Shown here piece by piece: positions 9,401-17,757 of a DNA stretch of 64,000 bases (the stretch's first letter is position 1; every line of letters begins with the position of its first letter). Below the pieces are notes generated by a model. The model ran no database searches, had not been told where the DNA came from, and saw nothing but the letters and a program-made list of their open reading frames with translations. Where the stretch lies: positions 1-64,000 of the forward strand of contig JARHZF010000097.1 of assembly GCA_029258325.1 (NCBI GenBank), in the 5' to 3' direction. Made by a program: the position numbers and the translations under genes. The stretch is from Anaerobiospirillum sp. (lineage in GTDB: Bacteria; Pseudomonadota; Gammaproteobacteria; Enterobacterales; Succinivibrionaceae).

Positions 9401-9435
9401 AGACCTTTGGGTGTTTCGTAGGCATCAGAAGGTTT
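9401..9435 (+). promoter_or_regulatory. Likely ThrRS translational operator (tRNA-Thr anticodon-arm mimic)
   Basis: An almost continuous helix pairs AGACCTT (9401-9407) with AAGGTTT (9429-9435) and GGTGT (9410-9414) with GCATC (9422-9426), with one U-G pair and one mismatch between. It is capped by the 7-nt loop TTCGTAG (9415-9421). That loop has U at position 33, CGU at 34-36 and A at 37, as in the anticodon loop of tRNA-Thr(CGU). The AAGG Shine-Dalgarno core (9429-9432) lies in the 3' arm. In E. coli, ThrRS represses its own translation through such a mimic. Confidence 0.6.
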
Positions 9436-9443
9436 AGATCTAT

Positions 9444-11375
9444 ATGATAAAAATTACATTACCTAATGGCGCTATCCTTGAGTTTGATAGTGCAGTTTCA
9501 GTTTATGATATCGCAAGTAAAATTGGTGCAGGTCTAGCAAAAGCATGTATTGCAGGTCGTGTTAATGGTCAATTAAAAGATGCTTGTGATTTAGTAGATA
9601 GTGATGCAGAAGTTCAAATCATAACAGCAAAAGATAAAGAAGGTGTTGAAATTATAAGACACTCTTGTGCTCACTTATTAGGTCACGCAATTAAGCAATT
9701 ATGGCCAAATACCAAAATGGCAATTGGTCCTGTGATTGATAATGGCTTCTACTATGATGTTGATTTAGACCATAAATTAACACAAGAAGATTTAGAAGCT
9801 TTAGATGCAAGAATGCATGAGCTTGCTAAAACTGATTATAAGGTAATTAAAGAAGTTGTTGATTGGAATGGTGCTTATGAGGCATTCTCAAAAATTGATG
9901 AGCCTTATAAGAAAGCCATCTTAGATGAAAATATTGACAAGAGCGATAAGCCTGCACTATATCATCATGAAGAATATTTAGATATGTGTAGAGGTCCTCA
10001 CGTACCTCGTATGGGCTTTTGTGCTAATTTCAAATTAACACACTTTGCAGGTGCTTATTGGCGTGGTGACTCAAATAATAAGATGTTACAACGTATTTAT
10101 GGTACTGCATTTGCAACTAAAGAAGAGCTTGCAGCTTATATTCAAAGAAGAGAGGAAGCTGCAAAGCGTGACCATAGAGTTTTAGGTAAGAAACTTGATT
10201 TATTCCATTTCCAACAAGAAGCACCAGGTCTAGTATTCTGGCATAATGATGGTTGGACTATCTATCGTGTAATGGAACAATTTATGCGTGAAATGCTACA
10301 TAAATACCGTTACATTGAGGTTAAGACTCCTCAAATTATGGATAGAGTTTTATGGGAAAGATCAGGTCACTGGGATAAATATAAAGAAAATATGTTTACT
10401 ACACAGTCTGAAAATAGAGACTATGCTATTAAACCTATGAACTGTCCTGGTGCTATCCAAATTTTTAATTCACGTACAAGATCTTATCGTGATCTACCAA
10501 TTCGTATGGCAGAATTTGGTCAATGTCATAGAAATGAACCATCAGGCTCATTACATGGTTTATTACGTGTACGTGGTTTTGAACAAGATGATGCTCATAT
10601 CTTCTGTACAGAAAGTCAAATTATGGAAGAAGTATCAGATTGTATCAAGATGGTATATGATGTTTACAACACCTTTGGTTTTGATAAGGTAGACATTAAG
10701 TTATCAACAAGACCTGAAAAGAGAATTGGTTCTGATGAAATTTGGGATAAGGCTGAGGAAGATTTAAAACAAGCTTTAATCCAAAATGGTCTTGAATTTG
10801 AATTACAACCAGGTGAAGGTGCATTCTACGGTCCTAAGATTGAATTTACTTTACATGACTCATTAGATAGAGCATGGCAATGTGGTACTATTCAATTAGA
10901 CTTCTCTTTACCAGAGAGATTAGATGCCCACTATATTGGTGAGGATAATAAGGAGCATACTCCTGTTATGATTCACCGTGCTATGTTAGGTTCAATTGAA
11001 AGATTCTTAGGTGTATTAACTGAAGAATTTGCAGGTTCATTCCCAACATGGTTATCACCTTATCAAGCTGTAGTAATGAGTATTACAGATGGTCAACAAG
11101 ACTATGTAAGAGAAGTTGCTAATAAGATTGATGCAGCAGGTATTAGAGTAAAAACTGATACTAGAAATGATAAGGTTGGTTCAAAGATTCGCGAACATAC
11201 CTTAATGCATGTTCCTTATCTTCTAGTTTGTGGTGCAAAAGAAGCAGAATCAAATTCTGTTGCAGTAAGAACTAGAAAAGGACAAGATTTAGGTGTAATG
11301 TCTATAGATGACTTGATTAATTTAATCAAATCAGATATTATATCGCGCAATATTTTTCCATTTGATGGAAAATAA
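9444..11375 (+). CDS. thrS: Threonyl-tRNA synthetase
   Basis: ThrRS charges tRNA-Thr and edits mischarged serine. The 643 residues match the usual 642. Domains in order are TGS (1-60), editing domain with [10 protein letters not shown], the class II core with motif 2 around [17 protein letters not shown] and motif 3 around [13 protein letters not shown], and an anticodon-binding domain from about residue 535. The zinc/threonine-site cysteine is in KPMNCPG. It is the first gene of thrS-infC-rpmI-rplT, and its start codon lies just after the proposed operator hairpin. Confidence 0.97.
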   Translation: MIKITLPNGAILEFDSAVSVYDIASKIGAGLAKACIAGRVNGQLKDACDLVDSDAEVQIITAKDKEGVEIIRHSCAHLLGHAIKQLWPNTKMAIGPVIDNGFYYDVDLDHKLTQEDLEALDARMHELAKTDYKVIKEVVDWNGAYEAFSKIDEPYKKAILDENIDKSDKPALYHHEEYLDMCRGPHVPRMGFCANFKLTHFAGAYWRGDSNNKMLQRIYGTAFATKEELAAYIQRREEAAKRDHRVLGKKLDLFHFQQEAPGLVFWHNDGWTIYRVMEQFMREMLHKYRYIEVKTPQIMDRVLWERSGHWDKYKENMFTTQSENRDYAIKPMNCPGAIQIFNSRTRSYRDLPIRMAEFGQCHRNEPSGSLHGLLRVRGFEQDDAHIFCTESQIMEEVSDCIKMVYDVYNTFGFDKVDIKLSTRPEKRIGSDEIWDKAEEDLKQALIQNGLEFELQPGEGAFYGPKIEFTLHDSLDRAWQCGTIQLDFSLPERLDAHYIGEDNKEHTPVMIHRAMLGSIERFLGVLTEEFAGSFPTWLSPYQAVVMSITDGQQDYVREVANKIDAAGIRVKTDTRNDKVGSKIREHTLMHVPYLLVCGAKEAESNSVAVRTRKGQDLGVMSIDDLINLIKSDIISRNIFPFDGK

Positions 11376-11434
11376 ATAGAATTGAGCTTTTTTTTAATAA
11401 GCTTTTGTCTTTAAATTTGTATGAGGATTTTGCT

Positions 11435-11977
11435 ATAAATAACGTTAAGAAAGCCGGTAGGCCTGCGCCTAAGGTCCGAATCAACGGTGATATTAGATCT
11501 CCTAAAGTTCGTGTTCTTGAAGAGGAAAATGAAGCTGGTGGAGTTATGTCTACAAGCGAGGCTTTGAAAAAAGCAGAGGAATTAGGAGTTGATTTAGTAG
11601 AAATCAGTCCAAATGCAGATCCTCCTGTTTGTAGATTGATTGAATATGGCAAGTATCTCTACGAAAAAAGTAAAGATCAAAAGAAAAAGAAGCAAAAGAT
11701 TGTACAGGTTAAAGAAATTAAACTTAGACCTGCTACAGATGAGGGCGATTATCAGGTTAAACTACGCAACCTAATTCGCTTCCTTGAAGAAGGCAACAAG
11801 GCTAAGGTGACATTGCGTTTCCGTGGTCGTGAAATGGCACACCAACATCTTGGTCTTGATGTATTAAAACGTGTAGAGAACGATCTTTGCACAGTAATGG
11901 GTATAGCTACAGTTGAATCAGCTTCACGTGTTGAAGGCAGACAAGCAACTATGGTTTTAGCCCCTAAGAAGAAGTAG
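11435..11977 (+). CDS. infC: Translation initiation factor IF-3, non-canonical AUA start
   Basis: IF-3 binds the 30S subunit and rejects non-canonical start codons and incorrect initiator tRNAs. Both domains are present ([16 protein letters not shown] in the N domain; FRGREMAHQ in the C domain). I place the start at ATA 11435: it is preceded by GAGGA at 11423-11427 with 7 nt spacing, and it gives 180 residues, exactly the E. coli length, with RINGDI aligned. No ATG or GTG is available in that window; upstream TTG codons at 11405 and 11417 lack a suitable ribosome site. Rare start codons in infC are an established autoregulatory feature. Confidence 0.93.
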   Translation: MNNVKKAGRPAPKVRINGDIRSPKVRVLEEENEAGGVMSTSEALKKAEELGVDLVEISPNADPPVCRLIEYGKYLYEKSKDQKKKKQKIVQVKEIKLRPATDEGDYQVKLRNLIRFLEEGNKAKVTLRFRGREMAHQHLGLDVLKRVENDLCTVMGIATVESASRVEGRQATMVLAPKKK

Positions 11978-11979
11978 TT

Positions 11980-12014
11980 ACAGGATTACAAGTCTTTTTT
12001 ATAAAAGCTCCTGT
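11980..12014 (+). promoter_or_regulatory. Possible leader hairpin before rpmI-rplT
   Basis: ACAGGA (11980-11985) can pair with TCCTGT (12009-12014) across a T-rich loop in the infC-rpmI gap. In E. coli, ribosomal protein L20 represses rpmI-rplT by binding the leader. Whether this hairpin is that site is a guess based on position. Confidence 0.3.
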
Positions 12015-12047
12015 CGCTCGTTTAACAATAACAATGCGGAGTTATAA

Positions 12048-12260
12048 ATGGCTGCAAAAGTCAAGGTCAAAATGAAGACCGATAAGGGCGTTGCAAAGCG
12101 CTTTAAGAAAACAGGTAGTGGTCACTTCAAGTGCCGTCACCAAAACTTACGTCACATCCTAACTAAGAAGACTCGTAAGCGTAAGCGTTCACTACGTAAA
12201 ATGACATGTGTTCATCAATCAAATATTCGCGCAATTATGCGTCAATTACCATACGCTTAG
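12048..12260 (+). CDS. rpmI: Ribosomal protein bL35
   Basis: The 70-residue basic protein begins [20 protein letters not shown], with the family motif [17 protein letters not shown] and a C-terminal MRQLPYA. It is a component of the large ribosomal subunit. GCGGAG upstream is a good ribosome site. It sits in the invariant infC-rpmI-rplT order. Codon use is noticeably richer in C-ending codons such as CGT/CGC and CAC than in the neighbouring genes, as expected for high expression. Confidence 0.97.
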   Translation: MAAKVKVKMKTDKGVAKRFKKTGSGHFKCRHQNLRHILTKKTRKRKRSLRKMTCVHQSNIRAIMRQLPYA

Positions 12261-12277
12261 TGAGAGGGTAGGATCAA

Positions 12278-12634
12278 ATGGCTAGAGTTAAGCGCGGTGT
12301 TACCGCTCGTGCACGTCACAAGAAAGTTTTAAAAGCAGCAAAAGGTTACTATGGTGCACGTTCACGCACCTACCGTGTAGCAGTTCAAGCTGTAACCAAG
12401 GCAGGTCAATACGCATACCGTGATCGTCGTCAAAAGAAACGTCAATTCCGTGAGTTATGGATTGTTCGTATCAATGCAGCAGCACGTCAACACGATTTAA
12501 GCTACTCACAATTTATGAATGGCTTAAAGAAAGCAAATATTGAAATTGATCGTAAGGTTCTATCAGATATTGCTATCAATGATAAAGAAACCTTTAAGTC
12601 AATTGTTGAGAAAGTGCGTCAAGCATTAGCTTAA
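12278..12634 (+). CDS. rplT: Ribosomal protein bL20
   Basis: The 118-residue basic protein has the L20 signature ([54 protein letters not shown]). L20 is essential early in 50S assembly and is the operon repressor in E. coli. It lies 17 bp after rpmI and ends 24 bp before a strong terminator, so it closes the operon. Confidence 0.98.
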   Translation: MARVKRGVTARARHKKVLKAAKGYYGARSRTYRVAVQAVTKAGQYAYRDRRQKKRQFRELWIVRINAAARQHDLSYSQFMNGLKKANIEIDRKVLSDIAINDKETFKSIVEKVRQALA

Positions 12635-12658
12635 TAAAACTTAATAAATTATATAAAG

Positions 12659-12684
12659 CAGCCTCAGATTGAGGCTGTTTTTTT
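12659..12684 (+). terminator. Terminator of the thrS-infC-rpmI-rplT operon
   Basis: A perfect 8-bp stem pairs CAGCCTCA (12659-12666) with TGAGGCTG (12670-12677), with a 3-nt loop followed by seven T. Confidence 0.92.
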
Positions 12685-12699
12685 ATATAGGTATGTATA

Positions 12700-13191
12700 A
12701 TGTCTAAAAAAAATGATTATATATATTTAGCAAAACTAGATTTAAAAAATCCTTGGCATTTTATAGCAGTAGGTTTTGGTTCTGGTCTATCTAAAAAAGC
12801 TCCAGGTACAGTAGGTTCTCTTGCAGCTATTCCTTTATGTGCTCTTTTAATGCAATTTCCTATATTTTTAGAGATAGTATTTATCTTATTTAGTTTTTAT
12901 ATAGGAACTAAAGCTTGTCAAAAAGCAGAAGATGCTATGGGTATGCACGATCATGGTGGTATTGTTATAGATGAATTTGTAGGTATGTTTATAAGTATCT
13001 TATTTTTACCTAAAACAATAATGTCTTTGATTTTAGCTTTTATATTATTTAGAATTTTTGATATTTTAAAACCATTTCCAATTGGTTATGTAGATAAAAG
13101 AGTATCAGGTGGTTTTGGTATTATGATAGATGATGTTATTGCAGGTATATTTGCTTTAATATCAGCACACATAATATATGCTTTAGTTTAA
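12700..13191 (+). CDS. pgpA: Phosphatidylglycerophosphatase A
   Basis: PgpA dephosphorylates phosphatidylglycerophosphate to phosphatidylglycerol at the inner membrane. The 163-residue protein has the PgpA motifs WHFIAVGFGSGLSKKAPGTVGS near residue 20, HDHGGIVIDEFVGM near residue 83, and RIFDILKPFPIGYVDKR. About three hydrophobic membrane segments are visible. It starts only 16 bp after the rplT terminator, so its promoter must overlap that region or it depends on read-through. In many relatives pgpA follows thiL, which is not here. Confidence 0.93.
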   Translation: MSKKNDYIYLAKLDLKNPWHFIAVGFGSGLSKKAPGTVGSLAAIPLCALLMQFPIFLEIVFILFSFYIGTKACQKAEDAMGMHDHGGIVIDEFVGMFISILFLPKTIMSLILAFILFRIFDILKPFPIGYVDKRVSGGFGIMIDDVIAGIFALISAHIIYALV

Positions 13192-13212
13192 TTAAAAAGA
13201 AAACTTCTTTAT

Positions 13213-13250
13213 AAAAAAAACTGTAGCAATAAAAAACTACAGTTTTTTTT
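13213..13250. terminator. Bidirectional terminator between pgpA and the minus-strand operon
   Basis: AAAAAAAACTGTAG (13213-13226) and CTACAGTTTTTTTT (13237-13250) form a perfect 14-bp inverted repeat with T-runs in both directions. It sits between converging genes and overlaps the stop of the 13249 gene. Confidence 0.88.
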
Positions 13251-13878
13251 ATTTAGAAAAATTTTGCATAACTTCTACTATTTTAAATAAATGATCTTTA
13301 TTGTCAGTAATCAAGTTAGAGCAAAGATTATTATATTTATTATAAGTTGCAATAGTGAGCTTTTCGACTATTTGAGGTCCTTGAGCTTTGCATTCTATTT
13401 TAGAAATATAAGCATTATTTAATCTAACAAATTGATGAATTTTTGCATAGAAATCCTTAACATTGTCAGATGGCTTTTTTAAAAAAGAAGTAAGCTCAAT
13501 TTCAGATAGATTTTTATCATCTTTTTTATAGATAATATCGTACTCTCCATACAATAAATTTTCTTTATCAGAGTATGGATAAACTACATAGTTATACAAA
13601 CTATCAAAATTATTTAAAATCTTTTGTTCTTCTTTAGTTAAAGACTTAAAGCTAAAAGTTATAAGATAGTTTTGCTCTTTATTACTATAGCTTATAAAGA
13701 TATTATTTTGATTAGTAATAAAAGATTCATTAAAGTTTTTAGGAACTTTAAGCGTAATTTTAGAGCCACCTAAAGAGAAATCTTTTATTTCTGTCGCTTG
13801 TGTTGATATATTTTGTGCTTTAGCAGTAAAGACACAAAATATACCTAATATACAAAAGAATAACTTTCTCTTTATCAT
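13249..13878 (-). CDS. Secreted protein of unknown function
   Basis: I do not recognise this 209-residue protein. It begins with a clear signal peptide (MIKRKLFFCILGIFCVFTAKA, probable cleavage after AKA), so it is likely periplasmic. The mature part starts with a beta-rich stretch (FSLGGSKITLKVPKNF, IFISYSNKEQNYLITF) that loosely recalls DcrB/PsbP-like folds, followed by a charged helical region. Cysteines near residues 165 and 183 could form a disulfide. It begins one base after the PilZ gene ends and is the last gene of rsd-PilZ-13249, so a link to the cell surface or c-di-GMP response is possible but unproven. Confidence 0.75.
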   Translation of the reverse strand: MIKRKLFFCILGIFCVFTAKAQNISTQATEIKDFSLGGSKITLKVPKNFNESFITNQNNIFISYSNKEQNYLITFSFKSLTKEEQKILNNFDSLYNYVVYPYSDKENLLYGEYDIIYKKDDKNLSEIELTSFLKKPSDNVKDFYAKIHQFVRLNNAYISKIECKAQGPQIVEKLTIATYNKYNNLCSNLITDNKDHLFKIVEVMQNFSK

Positions 13879-13879
13879 A

Positions 13880-14266
13880 TTATTCTATATTTGATAATTC
13901 TCTAAGTTCTCTATTTAGTAAGTTAGCCTCACCTAGATTTAATTCAATTAAACGGCGCAGTGTAGAAATTGAAGCAAGATCAATATGAATACATTCAAAA
14001 CCTACTTTTCTATCTCTAATATGACGACATACACCGTCTAATTTAATTTGTGTATTAGAGTCGAGGCTGTATTCAATTTTATAAGTACTACCTATAAAAA
14101 ATTCATTAAGATCATGATTTCTCTCAACCTCAACTAAAACACCTTTTAAAGAGACGTCAATAATTCTTACAAGAAGAGCAGGTCTAAGACCATCTTTAGA
14201 TTGAATTTTTCCAAATTGAAAAAGTTCTATTCTGCTATAACGTCTTCTATTTTGTGGACTTATCAT
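13880..14266 (-). CDS. PilZ-domain protein (probable c-di-GMP receptor)
   Basis: This 128-residue protein is essentially one PilZ domain. It has the N-terminal arginine motif (RRRYSR, residues 7-12) and the second ligand motif DVSLKG, fitting (D/N)xSxxG, near residue 37, so c-di-GMP binding is expected. A GFECIHID strand follows. There is no catalytic or membrane domain. It is the middle gene of an apparent operon, 17 bp after rsd and 1 bp before the secreted-protein gene. With polar flagellar genes in the window, control of motility or surface attachment is plausible, but the partner is unknown. Confidence 0.85.
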   Translation of the reverse strand: MISPQNRRRYSRIELFQFGKIQSKDGLRPALLVRIIDVSLKGVLVEVERNHDLNEFFIGSTYKIEYSLDSNTQIKLDGVCRHIRDRKVGFECIHIDLASISTLRRLIELNLGEANLLNRELRELSNIE

Positions 14267-14283
14267 GATTTCTCCAAATAAAT

Positions 14284-14790
14284 TTAATTATCTTTATTTT
14301 TCAACGAAACTATTGAGTTTATTAATCTCAATCCAATAATTAATCTATCTTCAAATCTAAAACGAGTATTTAAACTTTTACAAATAACATTTAGATCTTG
14401 TTTTAAAATTTGAATATTTAAAAGTTTATCACTATTTTCATATTTATCTGTAATATCCATAATTTTTTGCGTTGTTTCTTCTATTTTAGGAAGAACCTTA
14501 TTAGCAATAGAAATTGAGTGCTGTTCAGCTTTCTCCATTAGTTCTATAATTTTTGGATAAAGATTAAAATGACCATGAGATAGGTAATCAATGAGATGCT
14601 CACGAAACTTTGTATACATATTTGAATATGTATTTAATTCATCTTCATTTATATTTTCATCAGATGAAACATTAGAAAGTTCCATAAATAATACTACTAA
14701 TTTTTGTCTTGCAACAATCATGTCATTAATCCAAGAGTATTTGTCATCAACATCTTGGGTTGTAGTATTAAAACCATTTAGAGTACACAT
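14284..14790 (-). CDS. rsd: Regulator of sigma D (Rsd/AlgQ family anti-sigma factor)
   Basis: Rsd binds region 4 of sigma70 in stationary phase and frees core RNA polymerase for alternative sigma factors. The 168-residue helical protein carries the family block FREHLIDYLSHGHFNLYPKI near residues 62-82 (compare SLVDYLSAGHFSIYERI in E. coli) and RFRFEDRLIIGLRL near the end. It is slightly longer than the E. coli protein (158). It heads a minus-strand operon with a PilZ gene and a secreted-protein gene, an arrangement I do not know from model species. Confidence 0.82.
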   Translation of the reverse strand: MCTLNGFNTTTQDVDDKYSWINDMIVARQKLVVLFMELSNVSSDENINEDELNTYSNMYTKFREHLIDYLSHGHFNLYPKIIELMEKAEQHSISIANKVLPKIEETTQKIMDITDKYENSDKLLNIQILKQDLNVICKSLNTRFRFEDRLIIGLRLINSIVSLKNKDN

Positions 14791-14911
14791 AAGACCTCCT
14801 AATGAACATGATCTTTATGTTGCTATTATATAATACAATGTAGTGATATAAGCTTTTTTTCTTATTTAATGTATAAAAACATAGCTTATATCACATAGAT
14901 ATTATATTACT

Positions 14912-16522
14912 CTAATTTAGTTTTGAAATTAATTTATCATTATGTAAATCTTTCTTAAACGCATTTACATTATTGATAAACTTTTGTCTTTGTTTTTGAG
15001 CTACGGTTACATCTTCTTTTGTTGGAAGTTTTACACGCATTGCATTAACAGGTCTACCATTAAGTCTAAGCTCATAGTGTAGGTGAGGACCTGTAGATAA
15101 ACCTGTATTACCAGATCTTGCAATAACCTCACCTAATTTTACCTTTTGACCTGCTTTTACAGCAAGTTTGGATAAATGCATATAAACTGTTGAATATGAA
15201 CCTTTGTGACGAATTACAATATAGTAACCTGCTGAATGTGAATAAGTTGCTTTATCAACAATACCATCGGCAGGGGCTATAATAGGTGTACCAATACGTA
15301 CAGCAAAGTCAGTACCATTATGTGGTCTAACTTGACCTGTTACAGGATGTCTTCTATTTGGATTAAAGTGAGATGATATTCTTACATTACCATTAACAGG
15401 GAATCTTAAGAATGCAGTAACAGAAGATTGAGATCCTTTTTCATCATAGTATTTATCATCATCGAGGTGACGATAGGTTGAGATAACGCCTAATCTTGCA
15501 AGTTTAAATTCAATAGCATCGATCTTGCCTTCACCTTTAGCTTCAGAGAAAAGAACACGCATTTGATCGCCAGGTTGAATGTGTTTACTAAATTGCACAC
15601 GACCTTTAAATAAACGACTTATTTGATCTATTTCTGTATAGGTAAGACCACTTGCTAAAGCTGCAGTAGAGAATGCTTGACCTTTACCAATATTAACAAC
15701 AACTAAGCGACCTCTTTGCTTATATAAAGGTATCTCTTCTTTTTGATCATTTGCATTAACTGTGCTATTTTCATTTGCTTTATTAATATGAGCAATTTGA
15801 GATTCTTTAGATTTTTGATCTGTTAAATGAGAACCTAATTTTTCAACTACAACAGAAAATTCATTTTTATTTAAATCTTCTCTTACAAAACGAATTTGTT
15901 CTGTTTTATTAATTTGAGTAACAAAGGCTATAAGTAAGTTATTATCATCAAGTAAAAAACTTAATTGTTGGCCTGGTTTTAAATTAGCAATATCTTCTTT
16001 AACATCTTTATGATCAGCAATAGCTATCATAGTAGAGTAAGGTATGTTTAAATCAGAAAATATTGATGAAATTGTATCGCCTTTTTGTACATCTTCTGCA
16101 AACCATTTAGATTGAGTAGATAGTGACTTATCAACTTCTTGAGCTAAATTACGAATCTTCTTATCAATTTCATTATCAGAGTCAACTAATAAAGACTCTG
16201 TTAATTGATCATCATAATTATCTAAGTTTTCAAGCTCAGTATTTTTAGTCTGATTTTTACTGTTATTTGCATCTCCCATTAGAATGTCAGTAAGAGACAC
16301 TTTAGGATCGATGATTTCCTCTATAGGATTATTTGAAGATATATGTGAGCTATCTTCAAATGCTACATCATCATTAGTATTTTTAACATTAGGGCTAAAA
16401 ATAGCAGCAAGTGATGCTATAACAATAACGGACAGAATGCCGTATAAGTGCTTTTGTGAGATTGGACTCACATAGCTGTCAAAATTCTGGTTTTTACCAG
16501 AAATATAATCTTCTTGTTTCAT
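14912..16522 (-). CDS. mepM: Murein DD-endopeptidase, M23 family (MepM-like)
   Basis: MepM cleaves D-Ala-mDAP cross-links to allow insertion of new peptidoglycan. The 536-residue protein has an N-terminal membrane anchor (about residues 24-44), a LysM/OapA-like segment near residues 140-190 (DTISSIFSDLNIPYSTM), a central Csd3-like region, and a C-terminal M23 domain with zinc residues in RPHNGTDF and the HxH of GPHLHYEL. E. coli MepM has 440 residues; the extra length is an acidic linker after the anchor (about residues 50-130). It is transcribed divergently from yjaG. Confidence 0.92.
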   Translation of the reverse strand: MKQEDYISGKNQNFDSYVSPISQKHLYGILSVIVIASLAAIFSPNVKNTNDDVAFEDSSHISSNNPIEEIIDPKVSLTDILMGDANNSKNQTKNTELENLDNYDDQLTESLLVDSDNEIDKKIRNLAQEVDKSLSTQSKWFAEDVQKGDTISSIFSDLNIPYSTMIAIADHKDVKEDIANLKPGQQLSFLLDDNNLLIAFVTQINKTEQIRFVREDLNKNEFSVVVEKLGSHLTDQKSKESQIAHINKANENSTVNANDQKEEIPLYKQRGRLVVVNIGKGQAFSTAALASGLTYTEIDQISRLFKGRVQFSKHIQPGDQMRVLFSEAKGEGKIDAIEFKLARLGVISTYRHLDDDKYYDEKGSQSSVTAFLRFPVNGNVRISSHFNPNRRHPVTGQVRPHNGTDFAVRIGTPIIAPADGIVDKATYSHSAGYYIVIRHKGSYSTVYMHLSKLAVKAGQKVKLGEVIARSGNTGLSTGPHLHYELRLNGRPVNAMRVKLPTKEDVTVAQKQRQKFINNVNAFKKDLHNDKLISKLN

Positions 16523-16686
16523 GGTCTAGCTAGATAGGATAATTGCTTTCTAAAAAGTAAGAAGTTTTGCAAATTTTTGTGCAAAAACTCTCAAAATTAA
16601 TGGTCTTTTATTATAAAGCTTTTATCTTTTTATTTATCTACTTTTTTAGTAAAATTATGAAAAAAGTTTTAAAAGAGGGCAATATT

Positions 16687-17319
16687 TTGATTTTTGGAGA
16701 AAAATTTTATCCAAGTTTACAAAAAATGACACCTTGGAGACAAAGTCTTTTTGCTTTAACTTTAGCTCAAAGACAATTTCCAAATTATATGTTTAATGCA
16801 TCATTTCATAATGATAGGGGTGTTAGTGAATTTAATTATTGTTTAAAAAAGCTTTGGGAATTTCATCAAGAAAAGTTTAATCATATAGATTTAGAAGAAA
16901 CTTTAAATGTCTATCTTCCATTTGCTCCTGCTTTAGAACAAGAGGAATTTAATCAAGGTGAGCTTTATGCTTTAGATGCCTCTTTATCTTTAATTGCAGC
17001 TTATGACGCTATTGTTATGCATGAGGGTAATGAAGCTGAAATTGCATCTCGTGCTTCTATTGCAAGTGTTATAAGAGTAGTTGAAAGTTATGCAGAAGAT
17101 GAAGGTCGTGAACTTACTGAAGATGAAATGCGAGAAGTTGAAATTGTAGATAATGAAGTAAATTTCCAAGTAAGTTTATTTGAGCTTTTAAAAAGTGCCA
17201 AAAGAGAAAAAGAGCTTGTCCATAGTCTAATAAAGATTGCTCTAAAAGAAGATATATCAAATATAGGTATTGATATAGTAAATAAGGGCGATATAAATTA
17301 TAAAAACTATGCAAAATAA
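16687..17319 (+). CDS. yjaG: YjaG family protein (DUF416), probable TTG start
   Basis: This is a DUF416 protein: WRQSLFALTLAQRQFPNY, FNYCLKKLWEFH, ALDASLSLIAAYDAI, and a C-terminus ending SNIGIDIVNKGDI, which parallels ESNIGI in E. coli YjaG. The function is unknown. The start is chosen at TTG 16687, because AGAGGG at 16674-16679 lies 7 nt upstream and the product then has 16 residues before the conserved Trp, as in YjaG. The longer frame upstream would add an unlikely hydrophobic leader; ATG 16657 is the alternative. It is divergent from mepM. Confidence 0.85.
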   Translation: MIFGEKFYPSLQKMTPWRQSLFALTLAQRQFPNYMFNASFHNDRGVSEFNYCLKKLWEFHQEKFNHIDLEETLNVYLPFAPALEQEEFNQGELYALDASLSLIAAYDAIVMHEGNEAEIASRASIASVIRVVESYAEDEGRELTEDEMREVEIVDNEVNFQVSLFELLKSAKREKELVHSLIKIALKEDISNIGIDIVNKGDINYKNYAK

Positions 17320-17331
17320 TACATAGTTTTT
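17302..17331 (+). terminator. Terminator overlapping the 3' end of yjaG
   Basis: AAAAACTATG (17302-17311) pairs perfectly with CATAGTTTTT (17322-17331) across a 10-nt loop. The 5' arm is inside the last codons of yjaG and the stop codon is in the loop. Confidence 0.65.
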
Positions 17332-17340
17332 AATAAAAAA

Positions 17341-17643
17341 TTAATCTTTAAGCAAATGCAAAGCTAAATCTCTACTTGTATTTGCTTGTAAGTCCATAGA
17401 GAGGGCTGCATTTAGAATAATAGATTGTTGAACAAATTCAGATGCATCCTCTATAAACTCTTCACTTCCAATATTATCTAAAGATTCAAGTAAATTTTCA
17501 GCTATCTTTGAATTTAAATCGACAGTAGATCCTATAGCATTAGAAGATGAACTGTTTAAAGATACAGAACTTGTAGCTCCTGATGCAGAGGTAAAGCTAT
17601 GCATAGTTGCAATAGATAAACCTGATCCTATAGACATACTCAT
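17341..17643 (-). CDS. Small Ser-rich protein of unknown function
   Basis: The 100-residue protein was not recognised. The N-terminal half is rich in Ser, Gly, Ala and Thr (HSFTSASGATSSVSL); the C-terminal half is a predicted amphipathic helix (EFVQQSIILNAALSMDLQ) ending DLALHLLKD. There is no signal peptide or cysteine. ATG at 17643 is chosen because AGGAG lies 9 nt upstream; a TTG at 17649 is too close to it. Length and texture faintly recall small motility-associated proteins of the YjfB type, but I would not assign that. The ribosome site and a hairpin upstream support a real gene. Confidence 0.65.
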   Translation of the reverse strand: MSMSIGSGLSIATMHSFTSASGATSSVSLNSSSSNAIGSTVDLNSKIAENLLESLDNIGSEEFIEDASEFVQQSIILNAALSMDLQANTSRDLALHLLKD

Positions 17644-17707
17644 ATGCAAGGGCTCCTATAAAAAGTTCAAATAAATAAGTATAAACTATTAATACTTTTA
17701 TAAAAGT

Positions 17708-17756
17708 ATATCCTACTTTTTACTAAAAAAATATGTAATAAGTAGGATATTTTTAT
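17708..17756. terminator. Hairpin after ychF, probable terminator
   Basis: An 11-bp perfect inverted repeat pairs ATATCCTACTT (17708-17718) with AAGTAGGATAT (17740-17750). The T-run is better on the plus side, but the position, 8 bp after the ychF stop, fits the minus-strand operon. Confidence 0.5.
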
Positions 17757-17757
17757 C

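Noticed and set aside
11338-11652. Minus-strand ORF across the thrS-infC junction
   Set aside because: Overlaps two certain genes in antisense, with no ribosome site or recognisable product.
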